NCBI GenBank assembly: GCA_033439765.1
Contig: JAULSN010000003.1
Coordinates: forward strand, 4,402,001-4,466,000
Direction: 5' to 3'
Length of the DNA: 64,000 bases
Source: Lasiosphaeria ovina
Taxonomy: Eukaryota > Ascomycota > Sordariomycetes > Sordariales > Lasiosphaeriaceae
Shown here: one piece after another, positions 54,965 to 64,000 of the stretch
How positions within the stretch are numbered: the first letter of the stretch is position 1
How the letters are laid out: each line of letters starts with the position of its first letter
The notes under the pieces: model-generated
Database searches by the model: none
What the model was told of the DNA's origin: nothing
The model's input: the letters and a program-made list of their open reading frames with translations, nothing else
Position numbers and translations under genes: made by a program

Positions 54965-56086
54965 ATGCACTTGAAACAAGTTGCCGCCGTCTTGGCGCTT
55001 ACCGTGACGGGCGGGAATGCACTGCTACGCTTTTCGTGCTCGTCCCTGGTCGTGGAACGGTTGGACCCGCTGGTCAACCCGGGCATGGCGCCGTCGCCTC
55101 ATCTTCACCAGATTGTCGGGGGGGTGAGTTTTGTCTCCCGAGTCTCCGCTCTACACACCAGATCAACAGTCAATCAACATCTGAGCATACCGATAACTAA
55201 CACGGGGCACCTGCAGAATTCATTCAACATCACCATGGACCCAAAGTCGCCGCCGCCGACGCAGTCGACGTGCACGACGTGCACGTTTGCCGACGACTTC
55301 TCCAACTACTGGACGGCCGTGCTGTACTTCAAGGCGCGCAACGGCAGCTACCACCGCGTGCCCCTCAAGCCCAACTCGGGGTTCGAGCAGGCCGTCGGCG
55401 GCATGACCATCTACTACCTGCCGACGGCGGGCAGCGGCAGCGCCAAGGGCGTCGTGACGGCCTTCAAGCCCGGGTTCCGCATGCTGACGGGGCAGCAGCA
55501 GTACCGCACCAAAGCCGAGGCGCAGCAATTCCGGCAGCTGACGTACACGTGCCTCGCCAACATCATGACGCGCACGGGCGAGACGCTCGACTTCCCGACC
55601 AAGCCGTGCGCGGCCGGCATCATGGCGAACCTGCGGTTCCCGACGTGCTGGGACGGCAAGAACCTCGACTCGCCGAACCACATGGACCACATCTCGTACC
55701 CATCCTCCGGAACGTTCGAGAACGGCGGGCCGTGCCCGGCGACGCACCCGGTCAAGATCCCGCAGCTGTTCTACGAGGTGATCTGGGACACGGCCAAGTT
55801 CAACGACAAGAGCCTGTGGCCGGCGGACGGGTCGCAGCCGTTCGTGTGGTCGCAGGACGACCCGACGGGCTACGGCAACCACGGCGACTACGTGTTCGGG
55901 TGGAAGGACGACGCGCTGCAAAAGGCCATGGACACCAACTGCAATATCAACTGCCCGCAGCTCAAGACGCAGACCATTGCCGCCGGCAACAAGTGCACCA
56001 AGAAGTCGCAGGTCAACGAGAACATTGACGGCTGGGTCGCCGAGATGCCGGGAATGGGGTCCGGCATGAGCAACATGGGCAAGTAA
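54965..56086 (+). CDS. DUF1996 secreted protein, copy 2
   Basis: Exons are 54965-55123 and 55217-56086. The 93-bp intron (GTGAGT...CTGCAG) gives 342 aa. Residues 1-20 are a signal peptide (MHLKQVAAVLALTVTGGNAL). The DUF1996 blocks are FSCSSLVVERLDPLVNPG, HLHQIVGGNSFN across the exon junction, STCTTCTFADDFSNYWTAVLYF, GGMTIYYLP, VVTAFKPGFRMLTG, FPTCWDGKNLDSPNHMDHISYP, HPVKIPQLFYEVIWDT and GNHGDYVFGWKDDALQKAMD. The C-terminus is Gly/Met-rich. It is clearly paralogous to the gene at 22777 but has one intron where that gene has four, and at a different place. The family is secreted and functionally uncharacterised. Confidence 0.9.
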   Translation: MHLKQVAAVLALTVTGGNALLRFSCSSLVVERLDPLVNPGMAPSPHLHQIVGGVSFVSRVSALHTRSTVNQHLSIPITNTGHLQNSFNITMDPKSPPPTQSTCTTCTFADDFSNYWTAVLYFKARNGSYHRVPLKPNSGFEQAVGGMTIYYLPTAGSGSAKGVVTAFKPGFRMLTGQQQYRTKAEAQQFRQLTYTCLANIMTRTGETLDFPTKPCAAGIMANLRFPTCWDGKNLDSPNHMDHISYPSSGTFENGGPCPATHPVKIPQLFYEVIWDTAKFNDKSLWPADGSQPFVWSQDDPTGYGNHGDYVFGWKDDALQKAMDTNCNINCPQLKTQTIAAGNKCTKKSQVNENIDGWVAEMPGMGSGMSNMGK

Positions 56087-56299
56087 ATCAAGCAGCCACA
56101 TGTGTGTGCGTAGTTACGAGAGTGAGAGCGAGTGAGATGCGAGATGAGCTATGACATGGGAGGAGTTGGTAGAGAATTGTATCGTTTTTACTCTAAAGTT
56201 CGCTTCGTCTGCCACTGCAAGAACCCCTGGCCCTGGGTTTGCCATGACCCTTGAGTAGACATTTCAGACCAAAAGACCTAATTACAAACTACGGATTAA

Positions 56300-57577
56300 T
56301 CACCTAGCCTGGTATAACGTCGGTCTGAAATAAACCTTATTGGCGTTACTCAAAAAGTTGTCACTAACCCCAAACACTTCTTTCTCAAGGGCTTCTCCGG
56401 CCAGATATTCCCTTGTACTAACTCCGTACTCGTTTCTGAGCCAATGTTCAATGTCCCAGTCAATCAGGCGATTAGGGCCACTGAGGTAAACCAAGTCGTC
56501 ATACCATCTTTTGGGGCCCCGAGAATGGTTCAAAAACCTGTGAGCGATGTCCCATCGCGACTCCATACGCTCCCTGGACTTGTAATCGGGCTTATCATCC
56601 GGGTGTCGTCTATGGGGGGTCTCGGTGAAGCCGACCATGCGCATTTGGATACCGGGACCGCCGCCGCCGCGCTCGAAGGACCCGGGGACGAGAATGAGGC
56701 TCTCTGGCTGCAGTTTGACCTGGGCGATGCCCATCCGCCATAGGGCGCTGGTGGCGTCGAGATAGGCGCCCACTATTCTTTTTCGGATTTCCTGCGAGTA
56801 GGTTTGACTGATGAGCGGCATGTTGCCGACGCGGATGCCACGGACGTGCTCCATCAAAACGGCCCGTACATTGCGGACCTTGTCGTACGACGCGTTACCA
56901 CGTTTTTCGATGGGGATGCCGATCACGTAGGTGCCGAAAAAGCGAGGCACGACAGTCCCCCAGAGCTTCCGGAGGTCGTGGTATACGGCGACCTCTGTGT
57001 TGAAGGCGAGATCGCACGACGACATGGGGTCGGCAGTCGAAGCGCTGTAATACCAGACGGGGTCGTAGACCTTGAGGGCGAGACAGCCGGCCTCTGACGC
57101 CGCGACCAGCGCCGGGTCTATACCTGGGAGCGGCGGGCCGTGGAGGGTGACGCCGAAGATGGCGTTGTTATGTGAGCTGTCGCTTCTGATTTGGTCGGTG
57201 AACCGGACGGAAAAGGGGACACCACTAATAAAGCCGTCGGGCGGGTACTTGACGCATCGGTCTACGGGATGCATTGCGTGGACCTCGTTCCGGTCGTAAG
57301 GGATGCGCCGGGGGAAAAAGGGCGGATTGTAGGGCCGAAGCGGAAAGTGCTTGCCGCCTCTGTACGGAAATAGCGGACGCTCCATCTCGGGGTGGAGGCG
57401 CCAGTATGCCTCGTGCATTGAGGCCGACGTAGCGGCGAAGGAGCGCGATTGGTGGCGGGCCGCCAAAGAGTGCGGCGCTCCTGCTCCTGCTCCTGCCAGT
57501 CGCCATCTGGGGCAAGTGCAACGGCGCGCCAACGACACCGGCATCGACACCGACACCGACACTGCCGGCACCCCCAT
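56300..57577 (-). CDS. Protein-kinase-like fold protein lacking catalytic motifs
   Basis: One uninterrupted frame of 425 aa. The N-terminal 45 residues are basic and hydroxylated (SLARRCTCPRWRLAG...SRSFAATS), resembling a mitochondrial presequence. The middle resembles the kinase small lobe: FGVTLHGPPLP, CLALKVYDP with the beta-3 Lys, EVAVYHDLRKLWGTVVPRFFGTYV and the hinge-like RAVLMEHVRGI. The catalytic loop position reads MGIAQVKLQPESLILVP without His-x-Asp, and the DFG position reads VGFTET. It therefore looks like a pseudokinase of the fungus-specific kinase-like group. The C-terminal part (DIAHRFLNHSRGPKRWYDDL, IDWDIEHWLRNEYGV) is helical. Substrate or partner unknown. Confidence 0.7.
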   Translation of the reverse strand: MGVPAVSVSVSMPVSLARRCTCPRWRLAGAGAGAPHSLAARHQSRSFAATSASMHEAYWRLHPEMERPLFPYRGGKHFPLRPYNPPFFPRRIPYDRNEVHAMHPVDRCVKYPPDGFISGVPFSVRFTDQIRSDSSHNNAIFGVTLHGPPLPGIDPALVAASEAGCLALKVYDPVWYYSASTADPMSSCDLAFNTEVAVYHDLRKLWGTVVPRFFGTYVIGIPIEKRGNASYDKVRNVRAVLMEHVRGIRVGNMPLISQTYSQEIRKRIVGAYLDATSALWRMGIAQVKLQPESLILVPGSFERGGGGPGIQMRMVGFTETPHRRHPDDKPDYKSRERMESRWDIAHRFLNHSRGPKRWYDDLVYLSGPNRLIDWDIEHWLRNEYGVSTREYLAGEALEKEVFGVSDNFLSNANKVYFRPTLYQAR

Positions 57578-57910
57578 CGTCCCGTGCTGTCCTCCCAGGC
57601 AAACTAAACCGTATCGTCTGTTTTGCTCCTCTCGATTTGCTGGCTGCTGCTTGTATCGGACGGGCTGAGATCGCGATTGGAGAAGCGACGAGTGAGCGAG
57701 GTTGGGGAATTGCAGGAGACAGACGGCAGACGACAGACAGAGGGGAAAGGCCGTTCCCGAGCGGGGTTAGGGTTTGGGAGGCATACCAAAGGTAAGGTAA
57801 GGAACGTCCTCCCTCTACCGAACCGAAAGCCAACAAACCAACCAACTCGGCCAAAACAAAATAAAAAGAAGAATCCGATTAAAAGCGAATCAATCAACTA
57901 CCACACCACA
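57578..57910. other. Short same-strand spacer
   Basis: Promoter of the kinase-like gene and 3' flank of the SDR gene. Purine-rich. No gene was seen. Confidence 0.5.
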
Positions 57911-58933
57911 TTATAGCCAGCCTTTCAGCTCGCCCTCGGTCCAATCCCACAGCCTGCGGCCGAGCTCGCGGTCCCTCGCAGGGCCTGTCAAGCTCTTCTC
58001 GGCGGCAAGCACGCCAACCGGATCATACAAGCCGCCGGCCGCCAGCGCGCCGCGATCCACCGACGCGGCCCACACCTGGTTCCGCGCGCCGTCCTCGGCC
58101 GACACCATGCCCCTGCGCCCCGAGAACAGATGCGACCCCGCGCGGACCATGGCGCGGTCCCACAGCCCCATGCCCTCCGTCATGCCCGTCGCCACGAACC
58201 CGGGTGTCACGCTGACGCTGGCCACCTCGGGGTACCGCTCTGCCAGCTCGCGCGCGTAGAGAATGTTGGCCAGCTTGCTCTCAGCATACCGCGTCCACCG
58301 CGACACCACCGGCACCGTCCATTCTTGCGACTGCCGCTGCTGCTGCTGCTGCTGCTTTCCCTCCGTCGCCGCCGCGCCTTCCTGCGGCTTAATACTAGCA
58401 AACGGAATGCCCCACGCGCCACGATATCCAAAACTCGTGACAAACACGACGCGGCCGCGCGCCGCCTGCAGCAGGGGCAGCAGCTTGCGCACAAGCAGCG
58501 CGTGGCCGACGTGGTTCGTGCCGAAATGCACCTCGTACCCATCACTCGTACGTGCAGGCGGCACCGCGGCCACGCCGGCATTCGCCAGCAGCACGTCGAG
58601 GCGCGCCTCGCGCGCGAGCACCTCGTCGGCGGCCGCGCGCACTGATGCCAGGTCCGCCAGGTCGCAGCGCAGGAACCGCACGTCAGTTGATGATGTTGAT
58701 GATGTGGGCAGCGCTGCGCGCATCGCGTCTATCACTGCTGCTGCTGCTGGTTCCCGCCGCCCCGACACGTAGATGCGCGCCGGCCCGCCCCGCGCCAGCT
58801 GTACTGCCGACGCCGCGCCCAGCCCGCCCGTGCCGCCCGTGATCAGGATCACCTGGCCGGCGAGGGACGGGATGGTTTTGTCGGAGTCGCCTTGCGCCGC
58901 TGGCTTCGTGGTGGCGGATTCGGCGTGTGGCAT
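57911..58933 (-). CDS. Short-chain dehydrogenase/reductase (SDR)
   Basis: Intronless, 340 aa. The Rossmann fold shows the TGGTGGLG cofactor motif (about 33-40), an acidic D-L-A at the end of beta-4 (RCDLADL), NAGVA (about 117-121), the catalytic Ser region VVFVTSFGYRG, and the YAESK catalytic Tyr/Lys pair (about 216-220). VTPGFVATGMT follows. The order fits the retinol-dehydrogenase/WW-oxidoreductase-like SDRs of fungi that use NADP(H). A Q6 run (KQQQQQQ near residue 195) comes from a CTG/CAG trinucleotide repeat at 58337-58356 and lies in the variable substrate loop. The substrate is unknown. Confidence 0.9.
   Translation of the reverse strand: MPHAESATTKPAAQGDSDKTIPSLAGQVILITGGTGGLGAASAVQLARGGPARIYVSGRREPAAAAVIDAMRAALPTSSTSSTDVRFLRCDLADLASVRAAADEVLAREARLDVLLANAGVAAVPPARTSDGYEVHFGTNHVGHALLVRKLLPLLQAARGRVVFVTSFGYRGAWGIPFASIKPQEGAAATEGKQQQQQQRQSQEWTVPVVSRWTRYAESKLANILYARELAERYPEVASVSVTPGFVATGMTEGMGLWDRAMVRAGSHLFSGRRGMVSAEDGARNQVWAASVDRGALAAGGLYDPVGVLAAEKSLTGPARDRELGRRLWDWTEGELKGWL
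58337..58356. repeat. CTG trinucleotide repeat inside SDR coding sequence
   Basis: About six to seven CTG units on the plus strand, read as CAG (Gln) codons in the SDR gene. Confidence 0.85.
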
Positions 58934-60349
58934 TGTGTTGTCCAGCTGTTTTTCCCTGCCTGCACTTCCAAATCCAGGTGGGTTGTAGAACGGCTGTCGA
59001 TCCGGGTACCTGTTTGGGGTGATGGCGCCTGTATGCCTGAATGATTGATTAACCTCGGTCGGTAATTATGTTGTTGAATGTGGTGCAGTTGAAATTGACG
59101 GCACGGACTCTGCACATCCCTAGGTACTTATATCCCGAGGGCGGAAAAAGGGCGCACCCGATGCCCAACGTTTCATAACACTTACAAGCCCATGGCGTCC
59201 GAGCCGACTAATGACTAGGTCATTGGCACGTGAAAGCTTCACTTCACTTTCACGGCGGCCTCGCGTATTCTTCCCAGATCGGCAGGCAATATACGGAGCA
59301 ACTGTCGTCGAAAGGTGCAATTGAAGACCCGATAACATGGTGCATTCGGGTCTGTGTTACCCCGGGCCCCCGTATTCCGGCCAATGGGATGGGTGGCCTC
59401 TGTATCAAAAAACATTTTTTCCCCTTTTCGAATCTTGGCCTCCCCGAGAAGTGAAACTACTGCACCAACGCTAGGCAGGGCCGACCTTTTGCCTCCCACC
59501 TCGGCCTGAAAACAAGTCGGGATGGGAAGGGCGGGTAGTTTAATAGAGCATTTTCTATTGTCTTGGCAAATGGTATCTCGCCTCGGCCCGCCGCTTGCGC
59601 CCGGAGGTCCGAAATTTGAGGGGCCCATATTCCTACGCAGAGACCCAGTTGACGCCAAAAGGTAATATTGCATTGCTCTCTTCAGTTTCTTGACCATACA
59701 ATGCTCGTAGGCTCGAAGATGCAGCCGACTGGCAAATCATCACTGCACGGGCCGCCGACGTGTTGCAATCTAGGAGATAGAGATGTTCGCAGAGGACATG
59801 TAAATAAACAGCCAGTCTCAGCTTCAGTAACACGAACAAGGTGAATCAATACGGATTTCAAAACATTCAACAACGCAATCTAAATAACAGATACTGGCGC
59901 ATCTCAAGATATAGCCATCCATAGTCACTTGTGAATGGCATAGGACGTGCCGCCAACCAACTACCAAGAAACCCTCAGTGTTTTATTTCTGTTTCAATCA
60001 CCTATTACCCCCCAATGTCCCTCTCAGGCCTTTTCGAGTCTCTTGCAGTCAACCGGCAGTGTCGAAATGCATTTGACGATTCGGTCTCTCCCTGCCAGCC
60101 AGATATACCCCCCCAAAAAATTAAAATTCAATCTTCCCGCCAAACGAGCTACTCGGTAAATGAGACGGTATTTTACGACTATACCTCCCACCAAAAAAGA
60201 AAGAAGATAAAGCATTCCCGCACTCCCCCTTTCAATGCATGCGAATTCCGACCACTTTGTATATATCCGACTTGACTCCCCCAGAGCGTCACGACACAGC
60301 CCTCAATGGAACCCGACATTGATATTCTTTCCAGGACTAGACGTCCAAA
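58934..60349. other. 1.4-kb intergenic
   Basis: Promoter flank of the SDR gene and 3' flank of the laccase gene. AT-rich from about 59640 onward. No coding region was recognised. Confidence 0.5.
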
Positions 60350-62541
60350 TTAGATTCCCGAGTCATCCTGCGTAAAGGGGTCGTTCGCGGGGTAGTAGGC
60401 ATCCCAGGCGGCACAGTTGGGCGTGATGTCGTTGAGGCTCATGGCGGTGGGGATGGCAGTCAGCTGCTCGAGGAACTGCACGCTGAAACCTTGGCTGACA
60501 TGCCAGGCGATGTGGCAGTGGAACAGCCAAGCACCGGGATTGTTGGTGCGAAAGGCGACGACGAGCCAGCCCCAGGCGGGGAGCATGGTCGTGTCACGGC
60601 GCGTGGGGTTGTTTCCCTTGAGGTTCGGGCCGTCCGTGGCCGGGTTGTAGGCACGCAATCGGTTGGCTGGGTTGATGGGGTTGGCAAGGGGAGGGGAGGC
60701 TCCGGCGATGAGGATGTCGTGGCCGTGCAGGTGAATAGGGTGGGGGATGCTTGAGTTGTTCTGGATCAGGAAGAAAGCCCACACGTTGGCCGTGGGCACC
60801 GAGACGACGTTGCGCGCCGCGGGCATCGCTCCGGTGTTGCCATTCTTGACGTACTCCAGTGTCGGATCATTCCACGACACACTCATGGGCGAGTTGTTGA
60901 CGGGCCAGAAGACGCGCACCAGCGCATTGTTGATCTGGATATTGGTGTTGAGCGTATTGCCGGCAGCGGGGGTGTACGAGGACGCGGGTGCTGTGCGCGT
61001 CACGATGGGAACGTAGGTGAGCTTGTCAGCGCAGAGACTGTCGGGCGGCACGGTACCGGCAGCAGTTGGGTTTGCGTTGGGTGCGCCCGAGTACGAGAAA
61101 ATGGCCGCGGGGCGAGGGTTGTTCGAAATACCACACGGCCCGGCCGAAAACGAAGCGTTGAACCAGTAGTTGGCCACTGGCTGATTCGCCGTGATGATAA
61201 CGTCATATCTCTGCCCGATTCCAATGTAGAGATTCGTCACTGTCACGGGCTGCACCGGCACGAGATCGGTCGCTACGATGGTGAAGGAGTGCCCAACCAG
61301 CGTCAGCGTGAACGAGTTGTGGACTGACGGGTTGATGAGGCGAAGAAGGTGCTTGCTCCCTGGTGTGAGAGTCAACTTGGCGTAGCTACCTCCGCCCGTC
61401 GCGGGGTTGCGGTTTTTGCCATTGAATAGCACATTGTCACTATTGGGAGGGGAACCGGGGAACCCTGGTATATAGGGGTTGTTGGGATTGTTGACTCTGG
61501 CCGCGATTTGATTTACTGCGCCGTTGTACCAGTCCGTAACCATCAGGGGTCCCAAGTCAACATCGTAATTGGAAGATGCTGGGCCGCTAATGACGATGGG
61601 CCCGACAACACCGTTGCCGTATTGTGCCGAATAATGGCTGTGATACCAAGCTGTGCCGTACTGGGTGGCAATAAAGGAGTACTTCCTCGACCCGCCTGGG
61701 GGCACTGGGCACTCTGTGATGCCGCTGGACCCATCTTGAGTGTTCGTGTTGAGCTGTCGAATGCCGTGGTAGTGAATTGAGGTGCTGGTCACAGTCAGTA
61801 CATGCATGTTTACGTGAGGAGCATGGCAAGAGAAATGGGACGGGTTCGTTTAGCGCTTACCCGTTCGTTCGGAGATTATTGACAACGGTGATATTGATTC
61901 GGTCTCCCCAGTCTGCAAAAACGATGTTAGACAGCTTCTCCTTGGAAAAGTCAAGGGAACAGTTGACATACTTGCGGTAAGGGTGGGGCCTTTGACAATG
62001 CGCGAGTCAGAATTTATGTACAAATACTACACAGCTGGACGACGGGTGAGCCACCCACTTACCGGGAAATTGGCCTGGAGAATTTCAAACTGTCAGCGCA
62101 GCACATTGATTTTGACACAGCCATGCTACGGTGCCCGGGGTCAAGTTGCTTACCATTGACAAGCATAGCTTTCACTTTGACGCTGCCATCGCCTGCAACC
62201 CAGTTGTCGATCTCTGTGAGGGTCAGGGTGTACTATGCATGCGTCTTCGTTAGGATGCTTGTTCATCGTTGGGGGCTGAAGCGGATATGCAGTCGGCACA
62301 ACACAAGGAGAGAACATCGTACTGTTCTGGTTACACCCGTGTTGGGCCACGACGTCTCGTAGTCGGTGTTGATGTTGAAGGTGCTCGTCCAACATTGTCT
62401 GTTGGTTGCAGTATTACATGTGGCCTGTCTGGGCTGCAGGTCCAGTTCCCGCGGAGACGAGTGGGTGACCAGAGCATAGCAGCTCTGAATCAGACCCCAC
62501 ACGAGACTGCAGGACAGCAGACTATTGACAGTGATGGCCAT
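60350..62541 (-). CDS. Secreted laccase (ascomycete multicopper oxidase)
   Basis: Six exons: 62541-62323, 62232-62154, 62074-62063, 61989-61972, 61912-61861 and 61784-60350. Introns are 90, 79, 73, 59 and 76 bp. Exons 3 and 4 are 12 and 18 bp. The protein is 604 aa. A signal peptide (LLSCSLVWGLIQSCYA) and a propeptide ending LQPRQ precede TCNTATNRQCW, the usual mature start. The copper motifs are intact: IHYHGIRQ, WYHSHYSAQYG, HPIHLHGHD and HCHIAWHVSQGFSVQF, with Leu/Phe-type axial surroundings. The chain ends exactly in DSGI, the C-terminal plug motif of ascomycete laccases, without the usual cleavable extension. Laccases oxidise phenols with reduction of oxygen to water and serve in lignin turnover, pigment formation or defence. 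An in-frame upstream ATG at 62628 would hide the signal peptide and is not preferred. Confidence 0.94.
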
Positions 62542-64000
62542 GTCGACGGTTCGTGTGCGGGACGGAGAGGGTAGGAGGGATGTTAGGGTAGTGACACTGC
62601 TGCTACTACTACCACTGGCATGCGGCAACGCAGAGGAGACGTCTGTGTCTTATGCTAGAAGACGAGGTGCAAAAGACGCAAGCGGATATCACCGACTAAG
62701 GTAATGGCGGTGAGAACCAAAGGGAAACGCCTAAGACAGCAAATCTGGCCGGGGCTTGATATAGAGGTCCTGTCGACACATTTCGGTTTTTATTTATTCT
62801 CACAGAGACAAGACACGGGCCGGCGCATGCAATGTGTGACGTTCTAACCTCTCGCCATGTGGCCCCGTCACACAGGCCAAGGCTTGCTACCGACCGCCGG
62901 CGGCAGCCAAGGACCTGGAACAGAACAGGCCCGAGGAGCCCTGCCTCGCTCGGTTTGGAGACAAAGACCGAAAAAGCCACGGCGGACCCTTGGCCCTGTC
63001 GTCTCTTAACGACGACTGGCGACAGGGCCCCCGGACGATGCAATGGAACGCTAGCGTTCTTCTTTGGTGACTTGGAAACGGCAAGTGCAAGTGTTGTGCT
63101 GTGCTGTGGCTACACTGCCCGGGACCGAGGACGTCTGGTCTCGGGGGCACGGCCGTGACTGAGCTCGCAGCAACGTTGGGCAGCGACGGACTACGGCACC
63201 TGCCAAGGACAGTGGAGCAATTGGAAGGGATCAGAAACCCACCTATTCCCCGCGAGCACTCCACTGGCCAGCTGTGTGTGCACAGCTGGGTTCGTGTTCT
63301 GATAGGGGGTCGGGAGCTTGGGAATAAGTGCGTGTATTAAGCAACGCAGGACGAAAAGCTGGCCCGGGAGAGGGGTTTGCAGCTTGTCGTCTCTCTGCTT
63401 CTTCCATTGCCCTTCCCGCTCGTTCCGTCTTCGGGGACATGTGCCAAGAAAGTTTTGCCTGAGGCGGGTCGCGGGATTCGGTCTGTACCCAGGTCACGGC
63501 GTGCCGCGTCCCTGAGCTGTCGTCGTTGTCTTCGTCTGGCCAGCAACTTGCAGACATGCTGCCTACCCCCCAACTCTACAGCCACCTTCCCCGGATCAGT
63601 CAGCAGACCAGATCCCGAGGCGTGCAGAATTCAAACTGGTGGAGAGGGTGGCAGCAGAGAGACACGGGGCGGAACTGGAGGCTGGGCAGGAGACGGGGGC
63701 TATAGCGGGCTGTCTAGTATATATATGTAAGAAAGCGCCCCTATATGACACGCGCGGGGAGGCAGGCTACATCGTGGTCGACGAGCCACCGTCGACAGAG
63801 ATAGAGACAAACAAGACCCGGGAACGGGGAATCCCTTGATTGCTGCTTCGCTGCCCTACCGGTATGACAGCAATTTGCAAATATTAAGGGTCCCGGCGGG
63901 AGCTTCCTCGCGCGAAGGAGGATGCGGGAGCCAGCTCTCGCCTAGGTGCCAAGATGTTGAGCGGTCGCTCGCTTAGGGGCTCTGGCGAGTGGCCGTCCAA
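62542..64000. other. Right-end stretch without a recognisable gene
   Basis: It holds the laccase promoter flank (a TATATC-like element near 62758-62763, minus strand) and about 1.2 kb of GC-rich sequence with only short frames on both strands. A gene may continue beyond the right edge, but nothing inside the window shows it. Confidence 0.45.

Noticed and set aside
55220..56101. 293-aa minus-strand frame opposite DUF1996 copy 2
   Set aside because: Antisense shadow, Arg/Val/Leu-rich with no motif.

Overview
The window looks like a chromosome segment of a filamentous ascomycete (Pezizomycotina, probably Sordariomycetes). Genes are compact and on both strands. Introns are mostly 55-125 bp with GT...AG ends. 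Coding DNA is GC-rich. The gene content is typical of such fungi: a HET-domain protein, DUF1996 secreted proteins, an ascomycete laccase, a PL7-like lyase and a Pho80-type cyclin. All exon boundaries were read by eye from splice signals and reading phase. No transcript data were available.

Layout. 0-10.4 kb: the 3' part of a long ankyrin-repeat protein, a GH47 alpha-1,2-mannosidase (-), and an intronless SNF2-like ATPase (+). 12.8-14.8 kb: a small cysteine-rich secreted protein (+) and a PL7-like polysaccharide lyase (-). 16.1-18.0 kb (-): six tandem short cysteine-rich modules, the most unusual feature here. 18.6-20.2 kb: a multi-pass membrane protein (-). 22.8-26.7 kb: a DUF1996 secreted protein (+) convergent with a HET protein (-), with a long CA/CG microsatellite between them. 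27.2-29.0 kb: an ISG12/IFI6-family protein and a conserved 158-aa fungal protein, both (-). 30.3-34.9 kb (+): a secreted orphan, an Erv2-type sulfhydryl oxidase, and proteasome subunit beta-1. 38.4-40.2 kb: a Pho80/PREG-like cyclin (+), preceded by about 3.5 kb without a recognisable gene.

41.1-42.7 kb: a CorA-like membrane protein gene interrupted by two in-frame TAG codons (-). 43.6-50.0 kb: a SET protein with a signal peptide (+), a VOC/glyoxalase-fold protein (-), a Sec14/SFH5-like lipid-transfer protein (-) and a single-pass protein with a cysteine-rich ectodomain (-). 51.4-54.9 kb: a decayed zone with an AT-rich tract, an amidase pseudogene and another gene relic. 55-62.5 kb: a second DUF1996 gene (+), a protein-kinase-like protein lacking catalytic motifs (-), an SDR oxidoreductase (-) and a six-exon laccase (-). 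The last 1.4 kb shows no gene.

Functionally there is one set of secretory-pathway housekeeping genes (GH47, Erv2, Sec14). A second set is secreted or surface proteins (laccase, lyase, two DUF1996 proteins, two orphans, the PAN-like protein). A third group has domains used in fungal allorecognition (HET, ankyrin repeats). No tRNA, rRNA, CRISPR or intact transposon was recognised.
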